Part shown: in pieces, positions 27,001 to 37,507 of the stretch | How the letters are laid out: every line of letters begins with the position of its first letter | How positions within the stretch are numbered: the stretch's first letter is position 1 | Assembly (NCBI GenBank): GCA_030268105.1 | Contig: BSDZ01000003.1 | Span: 2,480,001 to 2,544,000, forward strand | DNA length: 64,000 bases | Origin: Volvox africanus | Lineage: Eukaryota > Chlorophyta > Chlorophyceae > Chlamydomonadales > Volvocaceae | Direction of reading: 5' to 3' | The notes under the pieces: model-generated | Told to the model about the DNA's origin: nothing | Seen by the model: only the letters and a program-made list of their open reading frames with translations | Database searches by the model: none | Made by a program: the position numbers and the translations under genes

Positions 27001-29597
27001 CGCCGCGTCCGCAGCCGCCGATTATGGATCTACGAGCCAGGCGGGAGTGCAGGTGGGACGAGGGGTACTTGTAATTGGGACCGAGGTGAATTGCAAGGGA
27101 TGAACGGCGAAGGAAGGAACAAAGGGCAAGGTCGTCAAGAAATGAAGATACGTGGACGGACACTCCAGTGCGTAACGGGAAACCCTGAGAGACGCGGAGC
27201 AATGGAGGACGAATGAGGTGTTCACAGTTTGCGGCTGCTTCAGTGTGCCGCCGCATCTACGTGGAAGGCGTCAGCTGTATACGCCTCATCCTTTATCAGA
27301 AGCAGGCTGCCAGCCAGACGGGAGGTCAGAAAGGTCGTACTAGGATAAGCACGTGATGCGAGCCGGGGACCTTATTCCTCGTGCGAGCCACGGATGGTTG
27401 GTTGGTTGGTTGGTTGGTTGGTTGGTTGGTTGGGGAAACACCGCGTCTGTTTCTCTGCTCTGCTCTGGTACCACAGGAAAGCGCCCTGTGGTCCGCCTTG
27501 TTCTGGCTTACCCGCCCTCTCTCCTTCCCTCCCCTCTCTCCTGGAACCCATGCAGGCGGACGCTGAGGCCCTCCTGACCTGCTACGGTGTTGGGGAGGAG
27601 TCCGCGCCCACCATCTCCGAGGAGAGCGTGGACGAATGTGCGATGACCGCCGAGGAGTGGGCGCGCCTGCCGCTGTCTCCACCCTACTCGCAAGTTGGTG
27701 TCGGCGCTGGCGCTGGCACAGACACCGGCGGCGGCCCGTACGCCTCTGGTGCCGTGCGGGGCCACAGTGTAGTGGAGTTGTCGTTTACGTCCTCCGTGCG
27801 ATTTTTGCAACCGGGATTGCTGCTGCAGGTACCGTTTGGGAAGGGGAGGGCACGAGATGGGAAGGGTTCGCCCGCATGCCGTCATTTACAAAGCGATGCG
27901 ATCTATAATAGATGTGTGTAGGATAGGGGGGTACATCACCCGTGGCCACTAACCTGGCAGTCCCTACCTTCCCCGGTGTTTCGGGGCACCCTCATCCAGT
28001 CTCCCATGCTGACTTCTCCGAAATCAGTGGTTTTCCCAGGTTCAGCACCCACCACCAGCATCCAGCGGAATCTGCCGAATCAACTAAGGCGTCAACTCCG
28101 CTACTGGTCAGCTCGCAGGTCACTTTAATTGGGGTCGTCACCGTCCTTCGACATGGGGGCACCCTGCCCTTAACTTTAGGGTTTTTGGCCCGCTCTTGGT
28201 CGGGGTAGAACCTGGAACTCCAGGGGCATATTAGTCGTGCCATAACAGTCGTGCCTGAACACCTTATAGATGTATTGGCAGCACCGCCTTCGCGCCACGG
28301 ACAGCTGACGAAGTTTTTTTAAACGGCGGCATATCCATCCATGGTCGCCATTTGGGAATAGTCGCGCTTTGCATGCGATGCTTATAACTTTTGCACAACG
28401 CTGACGGCTGACATGGCGGTACCTCTGACAGACTGCAGTACTGCCCTGCCACGCCTCTCCTGGAAAGAAGCTTTTTGTAGTACAGCTTGTACCTCGGCCT
28501 GCGTTTTGTATTACGGCCTGTATTCCCGCGCCGCCTCAAATAACCTTGTTTCGGGACGCACGCGGCAGGGCACCAGCGTGTGGGATGAGTCGTGCAGTAT
28601 AGCCGCTGCGGCTGCTACCCCGCGACGCAGCTGGCGACAGCGGCGAGAGGCGGAGCTGGCGGCTGCGCATCAGGGCTTGGTGCAGTGGCAGACCAACATT
28701 TACTACGGCGCCGGTCGCGTTGTGGTGCCAGCGCTGGTGGACACCTTCACCATCCAGGCCTTTGCTAAGCGGGTAAGGAAGGCATCATTTTGGGGAGGGG
28801 GGCCAGGTTGCTAATAAATTCGGACGCGAGAGATTTGGGATTTGTGACGGGGGCCTTACTACACCGGATATCGCATTGCGGTTCGCCGCGCTGTGCCACA
28901 TTGCGGGAATGTACGGGTTAGGGGGTCGCATTGGCGTCTTCGCCGAAGGTTGTGATCATCTGCCTACAGCATCGTGTAAGAGTGTCCTGTACAAGTGTAC
29001 ACGTGCGCGAATCCGTAAGCGCATGCGCATATTAACACGTACACACGCATAAATGTATATACCTACATAAAAACATATGCGCGATGGATCCACACCTGTC
29101 ATCTGCAAATGCGAATAAGCCGGTTTGTGATGTTGCTGTACGACATCATGTGCCACATGACCTCATGATATCACCGGCTCGTGGGTTGCTTTGTTGCCGA
29201 AGCAGCCTAGCCTCTGATCTTGTTGGAGAGATTTGGGATATGGGACGGGGACCTCTCCTCACCGGATATTCTCACCGGATGTTGCTGATGCATTCGTCCG
29301 CTCTTTCGTTCCGTGCAACAGAATCTGCTCCTGGACGTCATGTCGGAGCTTTGCGGAGACGATGGGCGTCCCCAAGGCACTCCCCTGCGGCAGCTGCCCG
29401 TACCGCGGGAACTAGCAGGGCGGCCGTATCGGGAGCTGTTTGACGCACTGGTATCCCATGGGTCAGTGCCTCTGGGTCTGTACCGCAGCAAGTCGGAGAA
29501 CCCCGCCTGGAGGCTGCATTACGTGTCCACGAACCCGGCTTGGGAGGAGGTCGTCTCTTCCGACGACAAGGTGTTCGTGCTGCGGCCGGCGGACTGA
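18071..29597 (+). CDS. Slo/BK-like potassium channel with two RCK modules (N-terminus not resolved)
   Basis: Seventeen exons join without phase conflict: 18071-18214, 18579-18736, 19129-19234, 19963-20110, 20309-20505, 20823-20906, 21251-21360, 22155-22248, 22567-22743, 23241-23475, 24053-25554, 26055-26160, 26273-26432, 26932-27052, 27556-27828, 28569-28772 and 29322-29597 (TGA). About 1364 residues are visible: S1-S2 (1-48), S3-S4 with RWFRIFRALRLLR (near 95-107), S5-pore with TTLTTVGYGDV (near 170-180), S6, then RCK1 (about 205-525). RCK1 shows EGSVLRAADLAR, AEDLDVLFRVWAIKSY and GASTLLGNLL. A Ser/Gly/Ala-rich insert fills about 525-980. RCK2 follows (GHIILAGAIDSFVEF to LHYVSTNPAWEEVV and VFVLRP). 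These blocks follow metazoan Slo1 order. It should be a plasma- or organelle-membrane K+ channel gated by voltage and a cytosolic ligand. The acidic calcium-bowl string was not found. The intron after 19234 appears to be GC-AG. Confidence 0.9.
25767..25945. repeat. (CCTGCC)n minisatellite in a channel intron
   Basis: About 30 near-perfect copies of a 6-bp unit lie in the intron between the exons ending at 25554 and starting at 26055. The unit gives long open frames on both strands (Pro-Ala, Pro-Cys and Gly-Gln or Gly-Ala repeats), which are artefacts of the repeat. The splice phase (0 to 0) is satisfied without it. Confidence 0.9.
27394..27433. repeat. (GGTT)n microsatellite
   Basis: About ten copies of a four-base unit, in the channel intron between 27052 and 27556. 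Confidence 0.9.
27912..28240 (+). repeat. Dispersed repeat, copy A (inverted match to 51880-52222)
   Basis: A block of about 320 bp in the channel intron 27829-28568 matches the complement of 51880-52222. Shared landmarks in order are cacccgtggccacta, ttcggggcaccctcatcc, gacttctccgaaatcagtg, cacccaccaccagcatcc and cctggaact. No coding capacity or terminal repeat was recognised. It is probably a non-autonomous interspersed element. Confidence 0.7.
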
Positions 29598-29733
29598 TGG
29601 GCGGGACGGATGTGTGTTTTGTCCCAGTGGAGCTCCTGATGATACTGTCAGAGCGCGTCAGAGCGTTAGATGCGCGTATTGGGCGATGGGAATGATAGAC
29701 ATCATGGAGATGATAGCTATGTCATGTGACATG

Positions 29734-29738
29734 TGTAA
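29734..29738 (+). promoter_or_regulatory. TGTAA poly(A) signal, potassium channel
   Basis: TGTAA lies 137 nt after the channel stop codon on the same strand, in an AT-richer stretch. It fits the green-algal poly(A) signal and supports the assigned gene end. Confidence 0.65.
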
Positions 29739-31188
29739 ACTATTAATTACGGAAATCACATAATCGCATTTCTGGAGTCGTCTGGTTTTATAATTATGAG
29801 CAATCCTGATAGTTCGCATCCCTCATTGTGCCGAAGCCGGCCGTGCTATTTCGTGACAGGGCGGGTGACAACGGCTCAAGGCGAAAAAGGCCCAAGCGGC
29901 CAATCCGCAACAACATGTGCCGCGGGTGCGCAGAGGTTTAGTAAGGGTTTTGATTCTGGAAATCAGGGATTGCCTTGAAGTCTTGTTGGGTGACCGGTCA
30001 ATCCACAGGCAACGAAATATGGCAAAACGGCTCGCGGAGATGGAAAGGCAAAAGGGTAAAACCCGCCAAGCGTCGAAGAAATGGTATGAAGCTACCCGAA
30101 ATTGCAGTATTAGGTGATGCGGTACGCGACAGACTGGTTCGCGAATGCGCGTGCGCCAGCAGATAGCGGATGATTGTGTGGTGAAATGAACGCGATACGT
30201 GAAACCGAAGCGTGATGATGCCCGTCCCCGTCCCCGTCCCCGTCTCCGCGCCCCCATCCTTAATCCCGCCATGCTGAACCCGACGTCCAGCGCGTACCCG
30301 GGTATCTGCTTTGGCTCACCTTAAACCGATGTCCTCATGGCTCACAATCTGCAATACCTGCCTCCCTGCCGCACACACACACATGAACGCACACACATTC
30401 AACCTTACAAAATTTGTGCTAGAACGAGGAGAATGCTGCAGCACAACATATCAAACATACATACATAAATGTAAATAAGCAAAAAAAATATACGCCGCCT
30501 ACTCGTTTATAGCCTACTCGTTCATAGCAGCTGCGGTGCGTGGTGAGGGTGTGGTGATGCTAGAATCCGCATGTGCACGCCACAGTTACCTTGCCAGCGC
30601 GTGACTTCATTTACCACGTGCTTGAGCGCAGGTCAGCTGTGCGGTGTTTGGACGTATTTGGACAACTCTCTCGCGTTGCCATATGCCAGGTGGAGGACAC
30701 AGTGTCATGGCCCTGTGTGCCCGGACGCGTGCAAAGCCGTTTACCATCGGGCTACGGAAATAGACCTGCAAGGAAGTGGAAGCAGACATGTGCCCACTAC
30801 AGGCATCTAGACGCGATTTTCTGTGATCATTTCCTGGGTCCCTTCCGCCAGCTGAACGCGTCCCTTCACGCCGGCTCCACCCACTCCCCAGGATGTGTCC
30901 TGGGGCTTCTCCTTACCGGTTTGCTTACCCGGTTGTGTTACAGCAGTTCAGCCACCCGTCGCAACCACCGCAGCAGCTGTGTTCTGTTGTCCCGATAATA
31001 AGATGCGTTCGTGTTGCAGCTATGGCAGTCGACTGCCTGTCGGTGATTCTCCGCCCTGATTCGTAACGGCTACACAACCCAGACATCTTTGCCGGGTTCC
31101 CAACACTATTCGTATAACTCCGCTCCTGCCTTCATGAAGCTAAGCTTAATGGATTCAATTGGACAAAACCTTCACCAGGCTTGCAAAA

Positions 31189-31310
31189 CGTTTTCCTATA
31201 CGTTTTCCTATACGTTTTCCTATACGTTTTCCTATACGTTTTCCTATACGTTTTCCTATACGTTTTCCTATACGTTTTCCTATACGTTTTCCTATACGTT
31301 TTCCTATACG
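31189..31310. repeat. 12-bp tandem repeat (cgttttcctata)n
   Basis: About ten perfect head-to-tail copies of a 12-base unit, directly abutting a pentanucleotide array. Open frames through it are repeat artefacts. Confidence 0.95.
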
Positions 31311-31547
31311 TTCTCCTCTCCTCTCCTCTCCTCTCCTCTCCTCTCCTCTCCTCTCCTCTCCTCTCCTCTCCTCTCCTCTCCTCTCCTCTCCTCTCCTCTC
31401 CTCTCCTCTCCTCTCCTCTCCTCTCCTCTCCTCTCCTCTCCTCTCCTCTCCTCTCCTCTCCTCTCCTCTCCTCTCCTCTCCTCTCCTCTCCTCTCCTCTC
31501 CTCTCCTCTCCTCTCCTCTCCTCTCCTCTCCTCTCCTCTCCTCTTTA
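31311..31547. repeat. (CTCCT)n pentanucleotide array
   Basis: About 47 almost perfect copies of a 5-base polypyrimidine unit, starting exactly where the 12-mer array ends. A pure pyrimidine/purine tract of this length can in principle form triplex DNA. It encodes only artefactual Leu-Ser-Ser-Pro or Arg-Gly-Glu-Glu repeats. Confidence 0.95.
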
Positions 31548-34500
31548 TCTCTATCTCTAGATACACACAACACAGCCCGCAGCCCGCTTGGGTTTTTCGA
31601 TCTCTTCCTTGTTTTGCTTTTAAACGCTTCTTCATATTGTTCAGATCATTACGAAGCCATATCGATCTGACCATCTTTATACTCATCTTGGGTGTAAGTA
31701 AACCGTTAATGACAAAATATGTGTTTAAAAGATTTCAATCTGCATGCTTGTCCTATGCTTTTTCTCGATGAAGAAGGTTGTGCAAAATACGGTACAAAAC
31801 CTAAAAATCAATGAGAATAAGAAAGTTCAAAATTTATTAGATTGGGAGCACTTGGATGCAAAAAGCAATGCAAGAAAGAGTAGATTTACCAAAAACTAAA
31901 AACCTAGTCTTATATCTCTTTGGTACCAAGCCGGTTATTATACGTTCAATTTACATGGCTTTTTCCCTGATGATAAATCAATTCAAAAAATAATATTTTT
32001 AGCCCAAAAAACAGATCTTTCTCACCGCTTGCCCTTATGAACGGCAGTTCTCCATAACGAACGTGCTGATGATTCCGTATACCCAGATTTTAGCAATTGT
32101 CATTTAACGTGGCTTGGTATCTATATCGATATAGTACCCGTTAAAAACTGCTAATTTTTTAAGTGTATAAAAAACGGTTGTTTTATTCTCTTTGTCGACC
32201 CCTCATAAAGATGATGCTAACTTCCTAAACGAGGCAGTCGTTTTCCCTAAATTGGCCTTGCGTTTGCTTGTGATAGGCGACCGATAGACAATCCCTCCTC
32301 CTTTAGGACCCGAACGAGCTCCCTTAGTGGTGGTGGTCCAATAGCGCGGAGCACTGCGAGTGGGTGAGGAGGAAAGGGTGAGTGACATGTACGCCAGAAA
32401 CCAGATATATCATAAACAAACCGAGTGACACAAAAAGCAAGCTGTAAAGGTGCGCGTGTGTGTTTCAGGAGATGGTTTGGGAGCCTGCGGGAAGGGAAAC
32501 AACGCATATGGCAATGGGGTGTGGATAGTGGGACTCGTTGAAGCTGGGTGACTTTTTGCAGCTCTTGTCCTCACAGCCATCACAGCGCAGGCTGAAGCCC
32601 CAAGCTGCGAGGCCATGCCGCAGACTCACAGACTGAGGGGAGGCTGCGGACCGAGAAGATGTCGCAGAGAAAGAAGACCATAAGACCAGGGCATTGCGTT
32701 GTGGTCATGGGTTTAGGTCGGCGGGGGGAATTGAATGCGAGGTCCACTTCTTCTCCATCCCTCCAGGACCACTACCACCGCCTCTGCTGTCACCATTGCA
32801 ATCACCCTGTCCACCACTACCACCGTTACCGCAGTGGGTAAGAAGGCGCTTGTAGCCGAATGTAGACACCGCTACCTCATGGCCAAAGCCGTATCTGTGC
32901 ATACGAGAGCTTGGTAGCCGGAAGCCCGCAAGACCGAAGCTGGAAACACAACATGCGATGTATATGTCGGCCTGGTTCAATAATCCTTATATTGCCGTTG
33001 CTTTCACCTCAACCGAACCCTGGGATGGAGCACTGTTGAGAGCACGGTCAAGATCGAACGATTTGGCCCCACTCACCCTCCGGGCTGGCCACATCCTGAC
33101 ACAGCACCACCAGACTGCGGATGAACGATAGAGTGGCTCAATGCAGCGCCAATCCAGCGATCTAGCACGTTTGAGGGTGCAGCTCAGCTGGGGAAATCGG
33201 TCTGAACTGTGAACCCGTCTCCAACTCCAGGCGCAAGGCGTTCTGCCAAAAGACATGTCATAGGACAGCAAGGTAGGATGGTACCAATAGGGGGGCCGGC
33301 TGCGGTTAGCAAGGCAGCCAGCGCAGGGGAGTCCTAATCACCACCTTATCCAAATTCTCGTGCCTGCCATAACTGGTTAGGCGACAGCAACATGGCTCGA
33401 TAGCATCATGGAAAACCCAAGAACGCGCTAATATTCCCAACACTCTTGTAATGAGTACATATATATGTTACATGCACGAAGGATACACGGCATACACATA
33501 AAACACAAGCATGCCGCACCTGTACCGGGAAACGATAAGCATTATATCACGGCAGGAACCGTCGACCACGAATCAAAAGAAAATGCTCAGAGTTTTGTTG
33601 ATAGAGAGCTGGCCTGACGAGGCCGTAGAGCCTAAGCTGGTGCTGATGTGCGCTCCGTATGGAACAGGGTAATCGCGGGGGTGTGTCAACGTTGATGTGG
33701 ATGAGAAGTGAACGGCTTCGTATTCAAGAGTACCAGAGGAAGACAGGTTTTCAACCGAAACCGTGCACAAACGCCAGGCGTCTGCTGTCTGTGATGTGCT
33801 GCTGTAATGTACTGAAAAAAATTATGGATCTACGCACGGCTGCGCCAACTGGAAATCCAATGCAGCCTTCCCATCCCTTTTCGCTTATGCCAGCAGCTGC
33901 ATGCAACTTCGTAAGCAGGACTCCACCATGCTGGACCATGGCATGCAGTTCTGTTTGAAGTTTCAAACTGCGACGCCGGGTTTCATGCATTTCCCCACCC
34001 AGGGTCCCGTAGCCCAGACCCTGTACATCCCTAGAAGCGTAACACCACGGGAGTGTAACATGGCGTCCGATGAAGAGGCCGCATTTGACAGCATGCAGGT
34101 GTTGATTGGTTGCCAACTAAGGAAAGGCTGTCGTATCCCGGAAGTTGCGTTTATAGGCTTTTCGGATACCCAAGAAGTGTAACAATGCATAGCGTGTGCA
34201 TAAGCTACGCAACTGTTCCTTGGCAAACAAGTTTCGGCCCTCTGCAAACTGCCACCTGGATAACAAGAATAACTGAACGCCGCCAGCAACCAACACGATC
34301 GCTGAAGTCCAGTCCAGACCATTTGCAGGAACGTGCGATTTTTTGTTGCAAAAATCATGTAGCCCCTGCTTCCATCACCAGCATTCATGACGTAAGTCTG
34401 GGTGTTGGCAGGTTTCATTCAACCCTAGACAAGAAGCCAATTAAAGCAAAGCTCCTCTGAAGGCCAGGTTCGAGACGACCATCAAACCTCACATCAGCAA

Positions 34501-35009
34501 AAATGCCGACAAAGGGATATGGATGCTTTGAGGTTGCTTCAGGGATCAAAAACCAAAACCTTGGTTATCGCCATCGCCCGCGCCCGCTGCCGAGGCCCCA
34601 CAGCTACACGGCGGATCCTTACGCCCCCTTCCTCGATGTAGACGACTTCACTTTGTGCCGGACGCATATGCAGGGCCTCAGATTTCAAACGCAACAACTG
34701 TTTGTTGACGCATATCGCCACCCAACGCAAATAACGACTGCGCACGAATGGTGAGAACGCACCAGCAGCCCTCCGTCCGTAGCCAGTAAACGGGTCCACG
34801 CCAGGCAGTTCTCAAGCCGGGGACCAAGCCAAGCAGTCAGAAACAGGAAGGATGACGGACGAATAAAACGAACCACTTTGGTACGACCCGTTCGAAGTAG
34901 AATGGCCACGATGACACGATACACGGCAATCGCGTCTCATATTCCCAAAGTCCCGGCCCCACCTCCCTCATTACGATGGGACAGCCACATGCACCGTCGC
35001 TAGCGGCCC

Positions 35010-36602
35010 TCACTTCGCCGAGCCATCACGCATCTTCTTGCGCAGACGCTTCTTCTGCGACTTGCTAAGATTGCCCTTTCCAGCGCCGCTTTCATCGTCA
35101 TCCTCATCATCGCTTTCCGTAAGCTGCACCGCCTGCACCTTATGGGCCAGCGCCTGCGCCTGTGCAACCGCCGCTGCCTGAATCTTCTGAGCCGCCTGGT
35201 GATGTGCGTGAGCGACTGAAGCAGAAGCCATGGCTGTGGCGGCCCCATGAGCAGAAACGTGGACCGGCGACGGATAGTGCGGGGCTGGCGCGTGACCGGC
35301 AGGCCGTGCCGACGGGTGCGGCGGGGGTGCAGGCGGACGGGCCGCTGCCAAGACGGGTCGCTGCGGTGCGAGCTGCGGAGGAGCCAAGGGGCGTGCAGCT
35401 GGCTGCGGCTGCAACGGTGCCGGCGCCTGGGCTGCGAGTGGACGAGGAGCATGCGGTTGTGGTGGCGCAACCGGGCGAGGTGGCGGCGGGCCCTGCGGCG
35501 CCCGTTGCTGGGGCTGTGCCTGCAGATACACATGGATCGGTTGGTCGAGGGAAGATGGTTGCACCGCCAAGGAGCAAAGCACTACAAGCCCCTGAACCCG
35601 AAACACCCGACTGAATAGGCTGCTTCAGGGGAGCATCTTGAAACTTGACGACTTACTCACACAGCGCTGCAAAGATACCCTGTTCCAAAGGTATCCGCTA
35701 ACGTGGTATGGGGTTCGCCTAATCTCGTTGGTTTCTGGGAATTTGGAAGATGGTTGCCTCTCCCCTATCCTTGTGTGGAGCGTTCTGCCTCGTAGATAGT
35801 AAGCTATGCCCCACACCAAACCGTATGCAAAATGGACTCACCCCTAATACCGACGGCGCCTTCGGGCTTACCAACGGAACGGGGGTGTTCGCTGGTTGCT
35901 GGTTGTAGTTGGCCTGCGGCGGCTGCCTGTTTTGGAGCGGCGGCGGCGGCGGCTGCCGAGGGTTGTACGCCGGAGGTTGCGCCGCCTGCATTCATGCACA
36001 TGGCATAGGGTCGTACGCACGGATCTGCGCAAAACACGATTATGCTCTTCATAATCAACGAACCGAACACCACGGCGCTTCGGCGGGAGAAGGTGGGGGT
36101 TTAAGCGGAAGAGAGGGCCGCATCGGTGAACGGATTTGCTCTCCAGCAGTCCGCACCCCTTACCGGAGCAGCAGGACGTGGGGGCCCAGTTACCGTGGGT
36201 CCAGTCGCATCCGTAGGCGGCTGTGCCTGCTGGGTCGCCCGAATGTAATCCTGATACTCGGTTGGGAACTCCAGGTGCTGCATACAAAAAACAACAACTC
36301 CAGCGAGCTATCTTGACTGCTGCCAATAGCTGGCCAGCTCGCACGACGCCTTACCGCAACAGTCGGTGGCTGAAAGACAACTGGCTTCTCAAATGGCCGC
36401 TGTGGCGGAAACTGAATATAGCCAGAGCCCACTACATTCGGGTTCTGTGCTTGGGGCAGCACCGTACATGCCAAACGTTGTTTTAAATCTCTTATATAAA
36501 GCCCATTAATGGATATGAATGGCTGGCATTGCTTACCGTTATCGCCATTGTAAGTGCATCAATTCGATCCTGCTCTGTTCGGTACTGGTTTGCGGTGGCC
36601 AT
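35010..36602 (-). CDS. Pro/Gln/Ala-rich protein with acidic patch and basic C-terminus, function unknown
   Basis: Five exons, all phase 0: 36537-36602 (ATG at 36602), 36355-36444, 36164-36277, 35842-35985 and 35010-35519 (stop at 35010). They give 307 aa. The start reads MATANQYRTEQDRIDALTMAIT; the next exons carry GSGYIQFPPQRPFEKPVV and HLEFPTEYQDYIRATQQ. The middle is Pro/Gln-rich (AYNPRQPPPPPLQNRQPPQ). The end has His/Ala/Gln-rich sequence, an acidic run (ESDDEDDDES) and a basic tail (NLSKSQKKRLRKKMRDGSAK) that resembles a nuclear-localisation or RNA-binding tail. I do not recognise the family. A nuclear or RNA-associated role is a guess from composition. The fourth exon could extend upstream (IRAYDPMP), but an in-frame TGA lies between that and the chosen acceptor. 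Donors are GTAAGC, GTAAGG, GTAAGG and GTGAGT. Confidence 0.7.
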
Positions 36603-37312
36603 TCTTTCTACAGAGGGACTTTTATCAAAAAGCGACTCCTATTATCCTGGGGATGTGAGGTCGCACGTCAGCTATCCCCAGGAAAAAGACCGCGAAGGCT
36701 AGGCACGCAAAAAACACGTTCCGTGCCTCTCGTGTCTCAATAGCACGACGATCTACAAGCACCTTTGCAACTCAATGAAATCATGTAGCAACCGGCTTTT
36801 TCATGCACGGCGGATTGTGGGACGAGATGGCCGCATGTTTCCGTAAACTTCATGCTCCTCCCGTGTTACGAAAACGAATACTATGTAGTACTATGGTTTG
36901 CAATAAATTACAGGCCCACGTAAATAGGTCGCCATCTGCATCTTTGCTGCGGCTGTACAGTTGTATAAACTCACGCTTCTAGAGTCCTTTAAATAACTGT
37001 CCGGACAACAAGCAAGTCTGATGGGTTTATATAATACGTAATATTCTCGTCTTGAGGAGCGTCTGCCACGCGGTTATCTAAACGGCCGCTCCGTTTTGCT
37101 GTTCATATGGGTTTCCATGGAAAGCACATAGGAACGTCCCAAACAAGATTTGATTTGCAGTTCAAGCATACATAGCTTTAAGTTTTTGCAATCGCCGGTG
37201 CACAAGGCTTCGTCTTACCTCGCCTGAATACCACGTAGCGGCGGGAATAGCAGGCAACCATTCCTGGTCGGTGCAGCGTATCTAATAAATCTTCTCACAC
37301 CACCCGCATTCT
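36603..37312. other. Intergenic, upstream of Pro/Gln-rich gene
   Basis: No coding signal is seen. It holds the promoter region of the gene starting at 36602. It also holds a minus-strand TGTAA (36908-36912) that could end the gene whose last exon may be 37313-37507. Confidence 0.4.
36908..36912 (-). promoter_or_regulatory. Possible TGTAA poly(A) signal (minus strand)
   Basis: TTACA on the plus strand lies about 400 nt downstream of the candidate terminal exon at 37313-37507. It gives modest support that a minus-strand gene ends here. Confidence 0.35.
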
Positions 37313-37507
37313 TTATGCACCTTCCTGAATTCTGTCCGAGTTTTGCGTGTGGTACGCTTGCCCCGACATGCCCTCAATCGATGGCTCTTCTGTGCTTATC
37401 AGCCAGCTCAGCAGCTTTGGATCAGGAAACTCCTTCAGCCACTTCCAGATCACAATCGCCAGCACAAAGTTGAAGGCAGGCCGGGGGTCGGCAGTGGATG
37501 GCCGCAC
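37313..37507 (-). CDS. Candidate terminal exon of an unidentified protein
   Basis: After a good acceptor (cttcagtgcag) a phase-0 frame of 64 codons runs to a stop at 37313. It contains a hydrophobic stretch followed by a basic/aromatic segment (FNFVLAIVIWKWLKEF) and ends NSDRIQEGA. The composition looks like protein rather than noise, and a TGTAA lies downstream. No family is recognised and no upstream exon could be joined, so this may be a fragment or a chance frame. The frame also stays open upstream of the acceptor. Confidence 0.35.
   Translation of the reverse strand: MRPSTADPRPAFNFVLAIVIWKWLKEFPDPKLLSWLISTEEPSIEGMSGQAYHTQNSDRIQEGA

Larger units (their letters stand above)
29739..35009. 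other. Gene-poor convergent intergenic region
   Basis: The channel gene and the minus-strand Pro/Gln-rich gene converge here. Several open frames exist (for example about 29823-30272 minus and 33963-34418 minus), but none shows a recognisable family, splice context or consistent codon use. The clearest content is the satellite at 31189-31547. A short (CCCCGT)n run is at 30216-30245. Sequence at 31.7-32.2 kb is markedly AT-rich. Confidence 0.45.

Noticed and set aside
29823..30272. Minus-strand frame of 149 residues after the channel gene
   Set aside because: Arg/Ser/Cys-rich random-looking composition, partly from a (CCCCGT)n run; no motif.
31089..31771. Open frames of Ser-Ser-Pro-Leu or Arg-Gly-Glu-Glu repeats, about 190 residues
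   Set aside because: Pure products of the 12-mer and pentamer arrays; no start, splice or family support.
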